DNA from: Hyphomicrobiales bacterium
GTDB lineage: Bacteria > Pseudomonadota > Alphaproteobacteria > Rhizobiales > Rhizobiaceae
Reading direction: 5' to 3'
DNA length: 64,000 nt
Assembly (NCBI GenBank): GCA_900473045.1
Contig: UCKS01000007.1
Coordinates: 191,122 to 255,121 of the forward strand
Positions 55,758 through 64,000 of this stretch are shown piece after piece (positions within the stretch are counted from its first letter, which is position 1; each line of letters starts with the position of its first letter). The position numbers and the translations under genes were made by a program. A model generated the notes under the pieces. The model saw only the letters and a program-made list of their open reading frames with translations, did no database searches and was not told where the DNA came from.

Positions 55758-55800
55758 AAAAGACCGGCTGGCCCTGCAGCCGGTCTTTTGTTTGTTTTTT
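55758..55800 (+). terminator. rho-independent terminator
   Basis: AAAAGACCGGCT (55758-55769), an 8-base loop, AGCCGGTCTTTT (55778-55789), then GTTTGTTTTTT. Ends the DUF6101-like transcript. Confidence 0.95.
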
Positions 55801-55892
55801 CAAAGCCTTATCGAGCCTTTGGAAAACCTTGGAAACGCCTTTTTGATGCCACAGGCAGATAGCACATTGCGGGCACGAGAAGGAGACAGATC

Positions 55893-55985
55893 ATGCGCAC
55901 ATTCATCTTCGCGGCGATTGCCGCCTTTTCCAGCCGCTTTGCCCGGACCAAGAAGAACCGGAACAAGGAAATGAGCTGGGCTTGA
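55893..55985 (+). CDS. candidate 30-residue small protein
   Basis: ATG 55893 with AAGGAG six bases upstream opens 30 codons: MRTFIFAAIAAFSSRFARTK then KNRNKEMSWA. It has a short hydrophobic N-terminus and a basic tail. A perfect palindrome AGGCTTTAAAGCCT (55985-55998) starts at the last stop base, and a clean terminator follows at 56048-56072. Ribosome site plus terminator argue for a real small transcript; the family is unknown. Confidence 0.55.
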   Translation: MRTFIFAAIAAFSSRFARTKKNRNKEMSWA

Positions 55986-56047
55986 GGCTTTAAAGCCTAT
56001 TGCCTTTGTGCTGAAAAGCGCAGCCAGTTTCCTGACGTAAACCCTGC

Positions 56048-56072
56048 CCTCCGGCCATCCGGAGGTTTTTTT
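56048..56072 (+). terminator. rho-independent terminator after the small ORF
   Basis: CCTCCGG-ccat-CCGGAGG followed by TTTTTTT (56066-56072). The T-tract reaches the ubiA stop codon at 56071-56073 on the other strand. Confidence 0.9.
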
Positions 56073-57030
56073 ATGCCAGCCGAACCAGCAGCGCGGCACA
56101 CAGGCTGGCAAACAGGATCAATCCAACAACGTTGTTGAACTTGAACAGGGTCAGGCACTGAGCCGCATCGTGAATATCCAGAACCAGGATCTGATAGAAC
56201 AGCAGAACGGCTGCAATCAACAGGCCGGCATAGGCAAGCAGCCCAGCGCCTGCGAGGGCAAACGAAACAAACAGTAGCAGGATCGTCAGCCCATAAAGCC
56301 CAAATAGCCACGGGCGCGGACGCTCGCCGAACCGCCGTGCCGTAGAGCGCACGCCGATCAATTCGTCGTCTTCCCTGTCCTGATAGGCATAGATCGTATC
56401 GTACCCGATCGTCCAGGCGATGGCGGCGGCATAGAGCACCACCGATGCCACGCTGATCGTCCCGAACTCCGCCGACCAGCCCATGATCGCGCCCCAGGAA
56501 AAGGCAAGGCCCAGAAAGAATTGCGGCCAGTCGGTAAAACGCTTGGCGAAGGGATAGACGGCGACGAAGACCAGCGAGAAGACGCCGAGAAAAATCGAAA
56601 AGCCGTTGAACTGCAGCAGCACGATCAGACCGGCGAGCGCCTGCAGCACCATGAAGATCTTGGCCTGCAGCCGGGTGACACGCCCGGACGGCAAAGGCCG
56701 CGAGCGGGTACGCGCCACTTCCATGTCGATGTCGTGGTCGACAATATCATTATAGGTACAGCCGGCGCCGCGCATGGCGACAGCGCCGATGAAGAACAGG
56801 ATGAGGTGCAGAACGAAGCGGCCGGGCGAAAACGTGCCACCCAAGGCTGCCGCATTGGCCGCCAGTGCGGCCGACCAGAAGCACGGCCACATCAGCAATT
56901 GCCAGCCGATCGGCCGATCCCAGCGGGCAAGCTGCGCATAGGGCCAGAGCGGCCTTGGCAGCACGCGGTAAACCCAGTTGTTGGACGGCGCATCGTGGAC
57001 GCGCCCGGAATCGGCTGGACGGGTGTTCAT
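56071..57030 (-). CDS. ubiA: 4-hydroxybenzoate octaprenyltransferase
   Basis: This 319-residue integral membrane prenyltransferase makes 3-octaprenyl-4-hydroxybenzoate for ubiquinone. Aspartate motifs are NDIVDHDID (about 115-123) and DREDDE near 230. RSRPLPSGRVT follows the first. About eight membrane helices. ATG 57030 is the start. It consumes the polyprenyl product of the isoprenoid pathway that begins with dxs in this window, though not clustered with it. Confidence 0.94.
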   Translation of the reverse strand: MNTRPADSGRVHDAPSNNWVYRVLPRPLWPYAQLARWDRPIGWQLLMWPCFWSAALAANAAALGGTFSPGRFVLHLILFFIGAVAMRGAGCTYNDIVDHDIDMEVARTRSRPLPSGRVTRLQAKIFMVLQALAGLIVLLQFNGFSIFLGVFSLVFVAVYPFAKRFTDWPQFFLGLAFSWGAIMGWSAEFGTISVASVVLYAAAIAWTIGYDTIYAYQDREDDELIGVRSTARRFGERPRPWLFGLYGLTILLLFVSFALAGAGLLAYAGLLIAAVLLFYQILVLDIHDAAQCLTLFKFNNVVGLILFASLCAALLVRLA

Positions 57031-57097
57031 GCCGTTTGTTTGCAGCGCCAGCGGCCGCCGGTCAAGCCGACAGACCGCCGCACGGCAAGGCTGGTGG

Positions 57098-57907
57098 CTA
57101 TTCCAGCGTGAAATCGAAACGGTAGGTGGCGGAGAGGCCGACCAGGAACTGGTTCCGGCTGCCGCCTTCCTTGACGATGCTCGAATCTGCCGCCGGACCC
57201 ATCAGCCGCTTGTATTCGGCAAAGGCGCTGGCTTCGATTTTTTCGGTGGCCTGCCAGGTGATGGCAGCACCCGCTCCGATCGAATTCAGGCCGCCGGACG
57301 GCTTATATTTCGAATAGCCGGACTTTGCCGCCTCCGAAGAATTAACGCCGTAATAGGCATCAAAATAGTCGCTGGTGGCGGCCGACAGGCGTGGACCCGC
57401 CGAAATACGCACGTTATCGCTGACATCGACGAACCCGTCGGCCGCGACATCGGCGACGAGACCGTGATGACTGCGGATACCCTGGCGCAACTCGGCGCGG
57501 ATGCGCAGCCAGTCGGTCGGATAGACCTCGGCAAAGCCGCCAAGCTCACCGCCGAAGCGGACGGGATCGAGCCCCTCGAGATCGGAAGACGTATCGTCAT
57601 CGCGTTCGAAGATCAGCTTGCCGACGACACCGGCGCGAAAGGCGCCCTTGTCGACGAAGGCAAAGGCCGGATTGTCATTGCGCGATGAAAACCGCACCGT
57701 GCTGCCGGCACGGCCGAGCGAAATCAGCGGCGCCGCCTGGAAAAGACGATCGGATGAGCCATCATATTTCGCCCCGATAAAGCCGGTCGCGCCGACTTTC
57801 AAATACCAGTCCCCGGACCAGAAGTGCTGACGCTCCTGCGCCTGGACGGAAAAAGAGGCGGAAAAAAACAACCCAGCAGCAAGGGCAAACAAGGATCGGT
57901 TGAACAC
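57098..57907 (-). CDS. MipA/OmpV family outer-membrane protein
   Basis: A 269-residue beta-barrel protein with a signal peptide (SLFALAAGLFFSASFSVQAQ). Alternating beta strands are seen throughout. Hallmarks are the FDAYYGVNSSEAAKSGYSKY strand, and the C-terminal NQFLVGLSATYRFDF ending in Phe-x-x-x-Glu, a plausible outer-membrane insertion end. MipA/OmpV proteins interact with murein enzymes or act as adhesion/stress porins. GTG 57907 lies seven bases after GGAG; GTG 57922 is another option. Confidence 0.86.
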   Translation of the reverse strand: MFNRSLFALAAGLFFSASFSVQAQERQHFWSGDWYLKVGATGFIGAKYDGSSDRLFQAAPLISLGRAGSTVRFSSRNDNPAFAFVDKGAFRAGVVGKLIFERDDDTSSDLEGLDPVRFGGELGGFAEVYPTDWLRIRAELRQGIRSHHGLVADVAADGFVDVSDNVRISAGPRLSAATSDYFDAYYGVNSSEAAKSGYSKYKPSGGLNSIGAGAAITWQATEKIEASAFAEYKRLMGPAADSSIVKEGGSRNQFLVGLSATYRFDFTLE

Positions 57908-58184
57908 GTCAGAACTCCACACACATAAGAACGGTTCGTTTCCCGGCGGTTATAGGCCCGCCTCACTACCATCTCGTTAACCAGGAGATTTCAAGCTTTA
58001 TTTTCCATATGGGACTGACGTTCGAGTAGCACGACTATAATTTACAATATAAATTACAATTACTTAGACAAACAGGCAGAGTTAAATTCGCCGGAAAATC
58101 CCACTGGAAAACCACCGGCGGACGCTGAGTTGGAAGGTGTTTTCACCGAAATGTTATCAAACCGGACATTTAGCCTGTCTGCAA

Positions 58185-59000
58185 TCAGGACATCCGCGAC
58201 TTCAGATAGGTGCTGGGTGGACTTCCCAGCATTCGCCGGAACATCGTGGTGAAGGCAGCGATGTTTTCATAACCGGCATCGAGCGCGACATTGGTGACCG
58301 GTTCGCCTTCGGCCAGACGCGGCAACGAGGCGAAAATACAGGCCTGCTGGCGCCAGGTGACGAAACTGACGCCGGTTTCGGCCCGAAACAACCGGGTAAA
58401 GGAACGGCGGCTCATCCCCAGACCACTCGCCCATTCGTCAATGCCGGCATTGGCGTCCGGTGATTTGAGAAAATGCCGGCACAGGCGTCCAAGCCGTGCG
58501 TCAACCGGAAAAGGCAGGCCGAGCGGCCGCTCCGGCAGTTGGCCGATTTCGTCCAGCAAAAGCTCGATGATCAGACGTTTGCGTCGCGGGGTCAGCGGCT
58601 TCTCCTGCGACATCACCAGTTCCTCCATCAGGCTGGAGGCAAGCGGCGTCACTTCCAGCACACGCGGCTGATCCGCCGAGATCACCGAGAGATCGGCATA
58701 GATGGAGTGCATTTCGACATCGCTGATCATCTCGCTGAAATGTTCGAGACCGGCAGGAATGAGCAGGCCGTGACCGGGCGGGATCATCCAGCGCCCGCTG
58801 GCGGTATTGACCAGCACGACACCCCGGCGGGCACACCAGAGCTGCGTCTTGGTGTGGCTGTGCGGCAGTCCGCGCGAGCCGGCCTGATAGCGCCGGCCCA
58901 GCGCCGTGATGGGATCATCGTTGAGATCGATCCACCGCAGGTTCTCCAGATGGGTATCATCGCCTGCAGGATCGTCCGATTTCCTGTCGTATTTCTGCAT
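58185..59000 (-). CDS. AraC family transcriptional regulator with cupin sensor
   Basis: A 271-residue activator/repressor. The N-terminal cupin-like AraC ligand domain (HSHTKTQLWCARRGVVLV, PPGHGLLIPAGLEHFSEM) spans about 35-150. The C-terminal two-HTH DNA-binding domain reads NAGIDEWASGLGMSRRSFTR and ENIAAFTTMFRRMLGSPPSTYLK. Divergent from an MFS transporter, which is its likely target; the shared gap is about 110 bases. ATG 59000 is chosen; GTG 59009 precedes it. Confidence 0.91.
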   Translation of the reverse strand: MQKYDRKSDDPAGDDTHLENLRWIDLNDDPITALGRRYQAGSRGLPHSHTKTQLWCARRGVVLVNTASGRWMIPPGHGLLIPAGLEHFSEMISDVEMHSIYADLSVISADQPRVLEVTPLASSLMEELVMSQEKPLTPRRKRLIIELLLDEIGQLPERPLGLPFPVDARLGRLCRHFLKSPDANAGIDEWASGLGMSRRSFTRLFRAETGVSFVTWRQQACIFASLPRLAEGEPVTNVALDAGYENIAAFTTMFRRMLGSPPSTYLKSRMS

Positions 59001-59111
59001 TTGGCCCACTCACGAAAGAATTCGACCAGACCACAAAAGCAGGCCAACGGCAAGCGATGTAGAGACGGCGCACATTCCTATTTACAATATCCGTCCGGCG
59101 AGGAAGACAGC

Positions 59112-60311
59112 ATGGCGAGCATCACATCACCCACAGGCATCAGTCCGGAAAAGACTGCGGTCTCCGTCATCGTCGCCGTCAGCTTCTGCCACATGCTGAA
59201 CGATATCATGCAGTCGCTCTTGACCTCGCTCTATCCGCTGCTGAAGGAAAACTATGCGCTCGATTTCGTGCAGATCGGCCTTCTGACCTTCGCATTCCAG
59301 GTCACGGCGTCGCTGCTGCAACCCGCAGTCGGTGTCGTCACCGACCGCTGGCCAATGCCGTTTTCGCTGCCGGCTGCGATGCTGTCGACTTGCGCCGGCC
59401 TGATCACGCTTGCCAATGCCCATCATTTCTATGTGCTGGTCATCGGCGCCTGCCTGATCGGTATCGGCTCGGCGATCTTCCATCCGGAGGCATCGCGTGT
59501 CGCGCGGCTTGCCTCGGGCGGCCGCCACGGTCTGGCGCAGTCGCTGTTCCAGGTCGGCGGCAATACCGGTACGGCCATCGGCCCGTTGCTGGCGGCGTTC
59601 ATCGTCATTCCGCAGGGACAGGGAAGCCTGAGCTGGTTCTCGGTCATTGCGCTGGCAGGTTTCATGGTCCTGTCCTGGGTCAGTGTCTGGTACACCCGTC
59701 ACCGCCGCAGTTCGGCGGGCCGCAAACCCGTCAGCCGCACCTTGCCGCTGCCGCGCAATCAGGTCATCTGGACACTGATCGTTCTCGTCATCCTGACGGC
59801 GACGAAAAATGCCTACCTCTCCAGCCTGTCCAGCTACTTCACCTTCTTCACCATCGAGAAGTTCGGCGTCGGCGTTCAGGAAGCCCAGATGCTGTTGTTC
59901 CTGTTCCTCGGCGCATCGGCTGCAGGCGTGATCTTCGGCGGACCGATCGGCGACCGGTTTGGCGCACGCTTCGTTATCTGGTTCTCGATCCTCGGCGTCA
60001 TCCCCTTCGCGCTGCTGTTGCCCTATGCCAACCTGTTCTGGACTGCGGCGCTGGTCATCATCATCGGCTTCATCTTCTCCTCGGCGTTCTCGGCCATCGT
60101 GGTGTTCGCGCAGGAACTGGTGCCTGGCCGCGTTGGCCTGATCGCCGGCATGTTCTTCGGCTTTGCCTTCGGCTTCGGCGGCATCGGAGCTGCGGTGCTT
60201 GGCATCTTTGCCGATCGCAACGGCATCGAGTTCGTCTATACGCTTTGCTCTTACCTGCCGTTGCTGGGCCTCCTGACGGTCTTCCTGCCGAAGCTTCCGA
60301 GCCACCGTTAG
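59112..60311 (+). CDS. MFS transporter (fosmidomycin-resistance/Fsr-like)
   Basis: A 399-residue MFS exporter with about twelve helices. FCHMLNDIMQSLLTSLYPLL is the Fsr-like first helix, GVVTDRWPMPFSLP is the loop after helix 2, and GSAIFHPEASRVARLASGGR and QVGGNTGTAIGPLLAAF are the family motifs. Exports an unknown compound (fosmidomycin, and possibly aromatic compounds or drugs). AGGAAG lies upstream of ATG 59112. Probably under the divergent AraC regulator. Confidence 0.89.
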   Translation: MASITSPTGISPEKTAVSVIVAVSFCHMLNDIMQSLLTSLYPLLKENYALDFVQIGLLTFAFQVTASLLQPAVGVVTDRWPMPFSLPAAMLSTCAGLITLANAHHFYVLVIGACLIGIGSAIFHPEASRVARLASGGRHGLAQSLFQVGGNTGTAIGPLLAAFIVIPQGQGSLSWFSVIALAGFMVLSWVSVWYTRHRRSSAGRKPVSRTLPLPRNQVIWTLIVLVILTATKNAYLSSLSSYFTFFTIEKFGVGVQEAQMLLFLFLGASAAGVIFGGPIGDRFGARFVIWFSILGVIPFALLLPYANLFWTAALVIIIGFIFSSAFSAIVVFAQELVPGRVGLIAGMFFGFAFGFGGIGAAVLGIFADRNGIEFVYTLCSYLPLLGLLTVFLPKLPSHR

Positions 60312-60365
60312 GAGAGACGCGACGATTGGATGAGGGATGGCACGTCCCTCATCAACCGCAATAGC

Positions 60366-60406
60366 GAAATGCCATTTTGACAACGGTATCCTCTCAGTGG
60401 CATTTC
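60366..60406. promoter_or_regulatory. perfect 9-bp inverted repeat upstream of the polyamine operon
   Basis: GAAATGCCA (60366-60374) and TGGCATTTC (60398-60406), spacer 23 bases, lie about 90 bases before the start of the solute-binding protein. The spacer is too long for a typical terminator loop and no T-tract follows. An operator or a hairpin after the MFS gene are both possible. Confidence 0.4.
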
Positions 60407-60495
60407 AACCCAATTGCAACCGGCACATTCTATTGTAAGTATTCATCAAGTATTGAGCGCTAAGGTTCTGCCCGGGGACTATCGGGGTGAATTCG

Positions 60496-61539
60496 ATGCG
60501 CAACACGTTAATTGCCGCTTCCACTGCGCTCGGCGTATCGATCGCGTCAGCGCCCGTGCATGCTGAAACGCTGAACCTGTTGATCTGGGAATCCTACATC
60601 GATCAGAAGATCCTCGATCGGTGGACCGAAAAGACCGGCGTTGGCGTGCACCAGGTCTATTATGACAGCGGCGATGCCCGCGACGAGGTGCTTTCCGATC
60701 CCGGCAGCAATATCGACATAGCCGTTATCGGTGAAAACGGCGCCGGCCTGTTTGGCAAGCGCGGCGTGCTCGAGCCGATGTCGGATAAGAACGTCGCTTC
60801 GATGAAAGATTACAAGCCCGAATGGACATCCCGCTGCGCCGGCTATGCCATGCCCTACCTTTGGGGCACGATGGGCATCGTCTACCGGTCGGACATGGTG
60901 AAGACCACGCCGACGTCCTGGTACGACCTGATGTCGCCGGATCCGGCCCTCTCAAAACACATCGCCATGTACGACGATCACAACGAGGCCTTCGTCGCAC
61001 CACTGGCCATGCTCGGCAAATCCATCAACGCCAATGACAACGAGACGCTGAAAGCCGCCTTCGAGGTCATGAAGAAGCAGGCGCCGTTCGTTCTCACCTA
61101 TGATTATGTGATCACCTCGATCCAGAGCCCTGAAAATGGCAAGAATATCTATATGGCACTGGCCTATAGCGGCGATCAGCACGTGCTCAACGACAAGGCC
61201 GGGACACCCGGCATCTGGCGATATGCGGTGCCGAAGGAAGGCACCCTTTCCTGGCTCGACTGCATGGCGGTTACCGCCGCCTCGCCGCGCAAGGCGCTTG
61301 CGCTGCAGCTGGTCGATTTCATCGGCTCGCCGCAAAGTGCGGCTGATAACGCCGAGACGCTGGCCATGCCCACCGCCAGCGAAACCGCGCTCGAACTGAT
61401 CCCTGCCGCGATGCGGTCCAACCAGGAAATATATCCGCCCGCCGAAATCCTGGCGAAAAGCCAGTACCAGAAGGAATTGTCGATCCAATCGATCCAGACG
61501 CGCCGGCGCATCATCAGCTCGATGGCAAACTTCCAGTGA
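60496..61539 (+). CDS. periplasmic polyamine-binding protein, PotD/NspS-like
   Basis: This 347-residue PotD-family protein starts with a signal peptide (TLIAASTALGVSIASAPVHA, mature at ETLNLL). LNLLIWESYID is the PotD start. YDDHNEAF matches the Asp/Glu polyamine ligands, and SWLD (VPKEGTLSWLD) supplies the aromatic/Asp pair. No potABC permease genes lie nearby. The stop overlaps the start of a GGDEF-EAL membrane gene, the NspS-MbaA arrangement. So it probably reports polyamines rather than imports them. ATG 60496; GTG 60487 in frame upstream. Confidence 0.88.
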   Translation: MRNTLIAASTALGVSIASAPVHAETLNLLIWESYIDQKILDRWTEKTGVGVHQVYYDSGDARDEVLSDPGSNIDIAVIGENGAGLFGKRGVLEPMSDKNVASMKDYKPEWTSRCAGYAMPYLWGTMGIVYRSDMVKTTPTSWYDLMSPDPALSKHIAMYDDHNEAFVAPLAMLGKSINANDNETLKAAFEVMKKQAPFVLTYDYVITSIQSPENGKNIYMALAYSGDQHVLNDKAGTPGIWRYAVPKEGTLSWLDCMAVTAASPRKALALQLVDFIGSPQSAADNAETLAMPTASETALELIPAAMRSNQEIYPPAEILAKSQYQKELSIQSIQTRRRIISSMANFQ

Positions 61540-63929
61540 CACTTGGCAAACGCGCGTTTTTCCTGATCTTTCCGGTCGTCCTGGCGGGCTATCTGCTCGC
61601 CGCGCTGTCGGTCTATTTTGTCCAGGGACATTCCGTTCTGGCTCTGGAGCGGACGCGGCTTTCGCAGCAGCTCGATCATATGGCCGCGTTGTTCCGCAAC
61701 GAGGTCAACCAGAGCCGGGGCTTTCTCTACTCGATCCTGGAGGGCAACGCCGTCCGCCTGTTCGTGTCGGAATCGGATGAGGCCTACCGCAACAACGCGC
61801 TGGGCCTGCGGCTGCAGCAGAGTGTGCGCTCCCTGTCCGACGACCCGAAGAGATTCATCTCCTTCGCCATTCTCAATCCCGACCTGACGACGGGTTATTA
61901 TTTCGAGAACAGCGATGACCCGTTCGCCGAGATCGGTGCACCGCAATTTACCCTGGCAAACCGGCTCGCCGGCGGCAGCCAGTTGCGCGACTGGACTTTT
62001 CTGCACGATGCCGGGACACGCCAGCTGATCGTCTACTCGGAATTCATCGATCCCGTCACCTTCAGCCGACCGCTGCCGAGCGCCAAGGCTGACGCGCTCC
62101 TGGTACAGGTGGCAATCGAGCCGACACAGTTCCTGAGCATGCAGCGCGCCCTGCAGCACGAATATGACACCGAGCTCGGTTTCGAGACCGCGCCGCAGCC
62201 GCAGCCACAAGGCGGCGTTTCCGCCTCCGTTCGAATGGCACCTTCCTTGTTTGCCACGCTGACAGTCCCGCCATCCAGCGGATCCGGCAATATGGAGCAG
62301 TTGAAACTGCTGCTAATTTTCGGCGCACTGGTGATGAGCTTCGTCTCCGTCGGCTTGATGATCGCGCTGATCCGCCGGTTCATCACCAACCCGATTTCAG
62401 CCCTCGACCGGCAGGTGACGGCGGTGATGAGCGGTGAGAACGAAGACATCAGGCAAACCGGTGCCGAAGGCGAGATCGGCCGGCTGACCGGCAATATCAA
62501 GCAATTGCACGATCAGTCGCAGCGCGCCTTGAAACTGGTGCAGCAGGCGTCCTGGACCGATACGCTGACCGGCATCAGCAATCGCGCCCATTTTAACATG
62601 CTGGCGGCCGACGTGGTCGACAGGGTCACGGCCCAGGGCGGCCATTGCAGCCTTCTGTTCATCGACATCGACCACTTCAAGTTCGTCAATGACAAATACG
62701 GTCACGATGTCGGTGACGACCTGCTCAAGACGCTGGCACTGCGCATCGAGGCTGCAATCAGCGCCATCGCCAAGCGGCGAGAGATGGCGCCGGCTGTGTT
62801 CGCCCGGCTGTCCGGCGACGAATTTGCGGTTCTCGTGCAATCAAAGCCGGGTGACGGCACGATCCGGGAAATGTGCGCCGCCATCCTTGCGCTGTTTTCC
62901 AACGGTTTCGAGGTGCGCGGCAAATATTATCCGGTCACCGCCAGCATCGGCGTCGCCATCTGCCCGACGGATGCCACCAACCTTGCCGAACTGATCTCCA
63001 ATGCCGACGCGGCGATGTATCAGGCAAAGACCAACGGCAAGAACCGCTCGTCGCGCTTTTCACGGGAACTGCAGGACAAGCGCGACCGCATCCGCCATAT
63101 CCAGGAAGAATTGCGGCTGGTCGATCCCGACGAGCAGTTTCACCTCGTCTACATGCCGATCGTCAACAGCGGCGGCAAGGTGATCGGGTGCGAGGCCCTG
63201 CTGCGCTGGTTGTCGCCAACGCTTGGCAACATCACACCCGACGAATTCGTGCCGATCGCCGAAAGCACCGGCCTGTTCACCAAGATCGACTGGTGGGTGA
63301 TCAACAGGGCGATGTCGGAACACAACAGGCTGAAGCAACTGTTCGGGCCGGAAACCATCCTTGCGATCAACATCTCGTCGGCGGAACTGCATTCCAAATC
63401 GATCAGCGGCTATTTCTGCGACTGCGTGGCCCGGCACGGACTCGATGCCCGCACCATCGAGATCGAGCTGACGGAAACCTATGCCGTCAAGCTTGGCGAC
63501 CAGGTACACCGGAACATCGAAACCCTGCGCGAACGGGGTTTCCGGATCTCCATCGACGATTTCGGCGCCGGCTATACCTCCGTGCAGCAGATCATCGAAT
63601 ACACCGCCGACACCATCAAGCTCGACCGGGCGCTGGTGCAAAATCTTGCCAACGAGGCATCCCTGCCGGCCCTGAAGGCCATGGTGGCTCTTTGCCACGC
63701 GCAGGACATGACCGTGGTTGGCGAAGGCGTCGATACCCCCGAGAAGCTTGCGATGCTGACGGCGGCCGGCTGCGACCATTTTCAGGGTTACCTGATCAGC
63801 AAACCGCTGATTCTCCCCGACCTGACCATCTGGGCCTTGAAGCAGACGGCGAAAATTGCCAGCCTCGCAGACGAGCGCATGTCCTTCGACGATCTCGGCC
63901 GCCAACCTGGAGCGGCAAGCCTGTCGTGA
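61536..63929 (+). CDS. MbaA-like membrane GGDEF-EAL protein coupled to polyamine sensor
   Basis: A 797-residue inner-membrane protein. TM1 is at about 7-27, a periplasmic sensor domain at about 30-250, and TM2 (LKLLLIFGALVMSFVSVGLM) just after. HAMP follows (about 280-325), then GGDEF-type and EAL domains. The cyclase signature is SGDEF (residues 426-430), usually active. The EAL motif is at 553-555 (EALLRW), with IEIELTET, DDFGAGYTS, KLDRALV and GEGVDTPEK. No I-site RxxD is seen before SGDEF. GTG 61536 overlaps the binding-protein stop (GTGA), implying translational coupling. Confidence 0.92.
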   Translation: MTLGKRAFFLIFPVVLAGYLLAALSVYFVQGHSVLALERTRLSQQLDHMAALFRNEVNQSRGFLYSILEGNAVRLFVSESDEAYRNNALGLRLQQSVRSLSDDPKRFISFAILNPDLTTGYYFENSDDPFAEIGAPQFTLANRLAGGSQLRDWTFLHDAGTRQLIVYSEFIDPVTFSRPLPSAKADALLVQVAIEPTQFLSMQRALQHEYDTELGFETAPQPQPQGGVSASVRMAPSLFATLTVPPSSGSGNMEQLKLLLIFGALVMSFVSVGLMIALIRRFITNPISALDRQVTAVMSGENEDIRQTGAEGEIGRLTGNIKQLHDQSQRALKLVQQASWTDTLTGISNRAHFNMLAADVVDRVTAQGGHCSLLFIDIDHFKFVNDKYGHDVGDDLLKTLALRIEAAISAIAKRREMAPAVFARLSGDEFAVLVQSKPGDGTIREMCAAILALFSNGFEVRGKYYPVTASIGVAICPTDATNLAELISNADAAMYQAKTNGKNRSSRFSRELQDKRDRIRHIQEELRLVDPDEQFHLVYMPIVNSGGKVIGCEALLRWLSPTLGNITPDEFVPIAESTGLFTKIDWWVINRAMSEHNRLKQLFGPETILAINISSAELHSKSISGYFCDCVARHGLDARTIEIELTETYAVKLGDQVHRNIETLRERGFRISIDDFGAGYTSVQQIIEYTADTIKLDRALVQNLANEASLPALKAMVALCHAQDMTVVGEGVDTPEKLAMLTAAGCDHFQGYLISKPLILPDLTIWALKQTAKIASLADERMSFDDLGRQPGAASLS

Positions 63930-64000
63930 GGCGCCCGTATCGCAGGCATTGTGCCGATTTTGCCTTGACGTTGAGCCGCCCTCGCCTTAACCGCACCTCA

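Noticed and set aside
63930-64000. Possible terminator or gene start at the window end
   Set aside because: Only 71 bases remain after the last stop; no hairpin with T-tract and no start codon with ribosome site could be supported.

Overview
The window reads as a piece of the main chromosome of a Rhizobiaceae bacterium (Rhizobium/Agrobacterium/Allorhizobium-like). The DNA is GC-rich. The gene order and family-restricted proteins (DUF1344, BA14K, DUF1217, bioMNY, HDAC-xseB-dxs-tlyA, BioN-type EcfT, rhizobial intergenic palindromes) are typical of that family. I see no rRNA, tRNA, CRISPR array, insertion sequence or prophage. Species cannot be fixed from the sequence alone.

Layout. 1-9.3 kb is housekeeping: a DnaJ-type co-chaperone, fabI, a histidine phosphatase, a CHASE-PAS-PAS-GGDEF-EAL c-di-GMP enzyme, then aroC and ribBA in tandem. 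9.3-13.9 kb is an accessory patch: a TetR/SDR divergent pair with a large operator palindrome, a GNAT acetyltransferase, and an isolated DUF2806-like gene next to a palindromic repeat. 13.9-24.9 kb holds a YcaQ-type glycosylase, the bioMNY biotin transporter, an MDR oxidoreductase, an HDAC-like amidohydrolase, xseB, a Phd/PIN toxin-antitoxin pair, a pirin, dxs, and a second TetR/SDR divergent pair. 24.9-37.6 kb has an OpgC-like acyltransferase, tlyA plus an rRNA methyltransferase, a MarR-controlled Tat-exported flavin oxidoreductase, a dCache chemoreceptor, a PHB-depolymerase-like esterase, an acyl-CoA dehydrogenase/enoyl-CoA hydratase operon with a LiuR-like box upstream, and a ZntB-like transporter. 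37.6-44.5 kb is surface and secreted functions: BA14K, a GH25 hydrolase, two unrelated RTX proteins and a phosphoethanolamine transferase.

44.8-55.7 kb contains a Rieske oxygenase/reductase pair (gbcAB-like) led by a clear cobalamin riboswitch, a conserved hypothetical gene, a degenerate GGDEF protein, tsaC, an FAD-linked dehydrogenase, a large six-repeat DUF1217 protein and a DUF6101-like gene. 55.8-64 kb has a 30-codon ORF with its own terminator, ubiA, a MipA/OmpV porin-like protein, an AraC/MFS divergent pair, and finally a two-gene operon. That operon pairs a PotD-like periplasmic polyamine-binding protein with a membrane GGDEF-EAL protein, the architecture of the Vibrio NspS-MbaA system.

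The most interesting signals are the cobalamin riboswitch fused to a methylamine/betaine-type oxygenase operon, and the NspS/MbaA-like polyamine to c-di-GMP module. Next come the well-formed palindromic operators in front of the TetR, MarR, LiuR-type and antitoxin genes, and enzymes with altered catalytic residues (Tyr to His in an SDR; lost zinc cysteines in RibBA; lost GGDEF motif).
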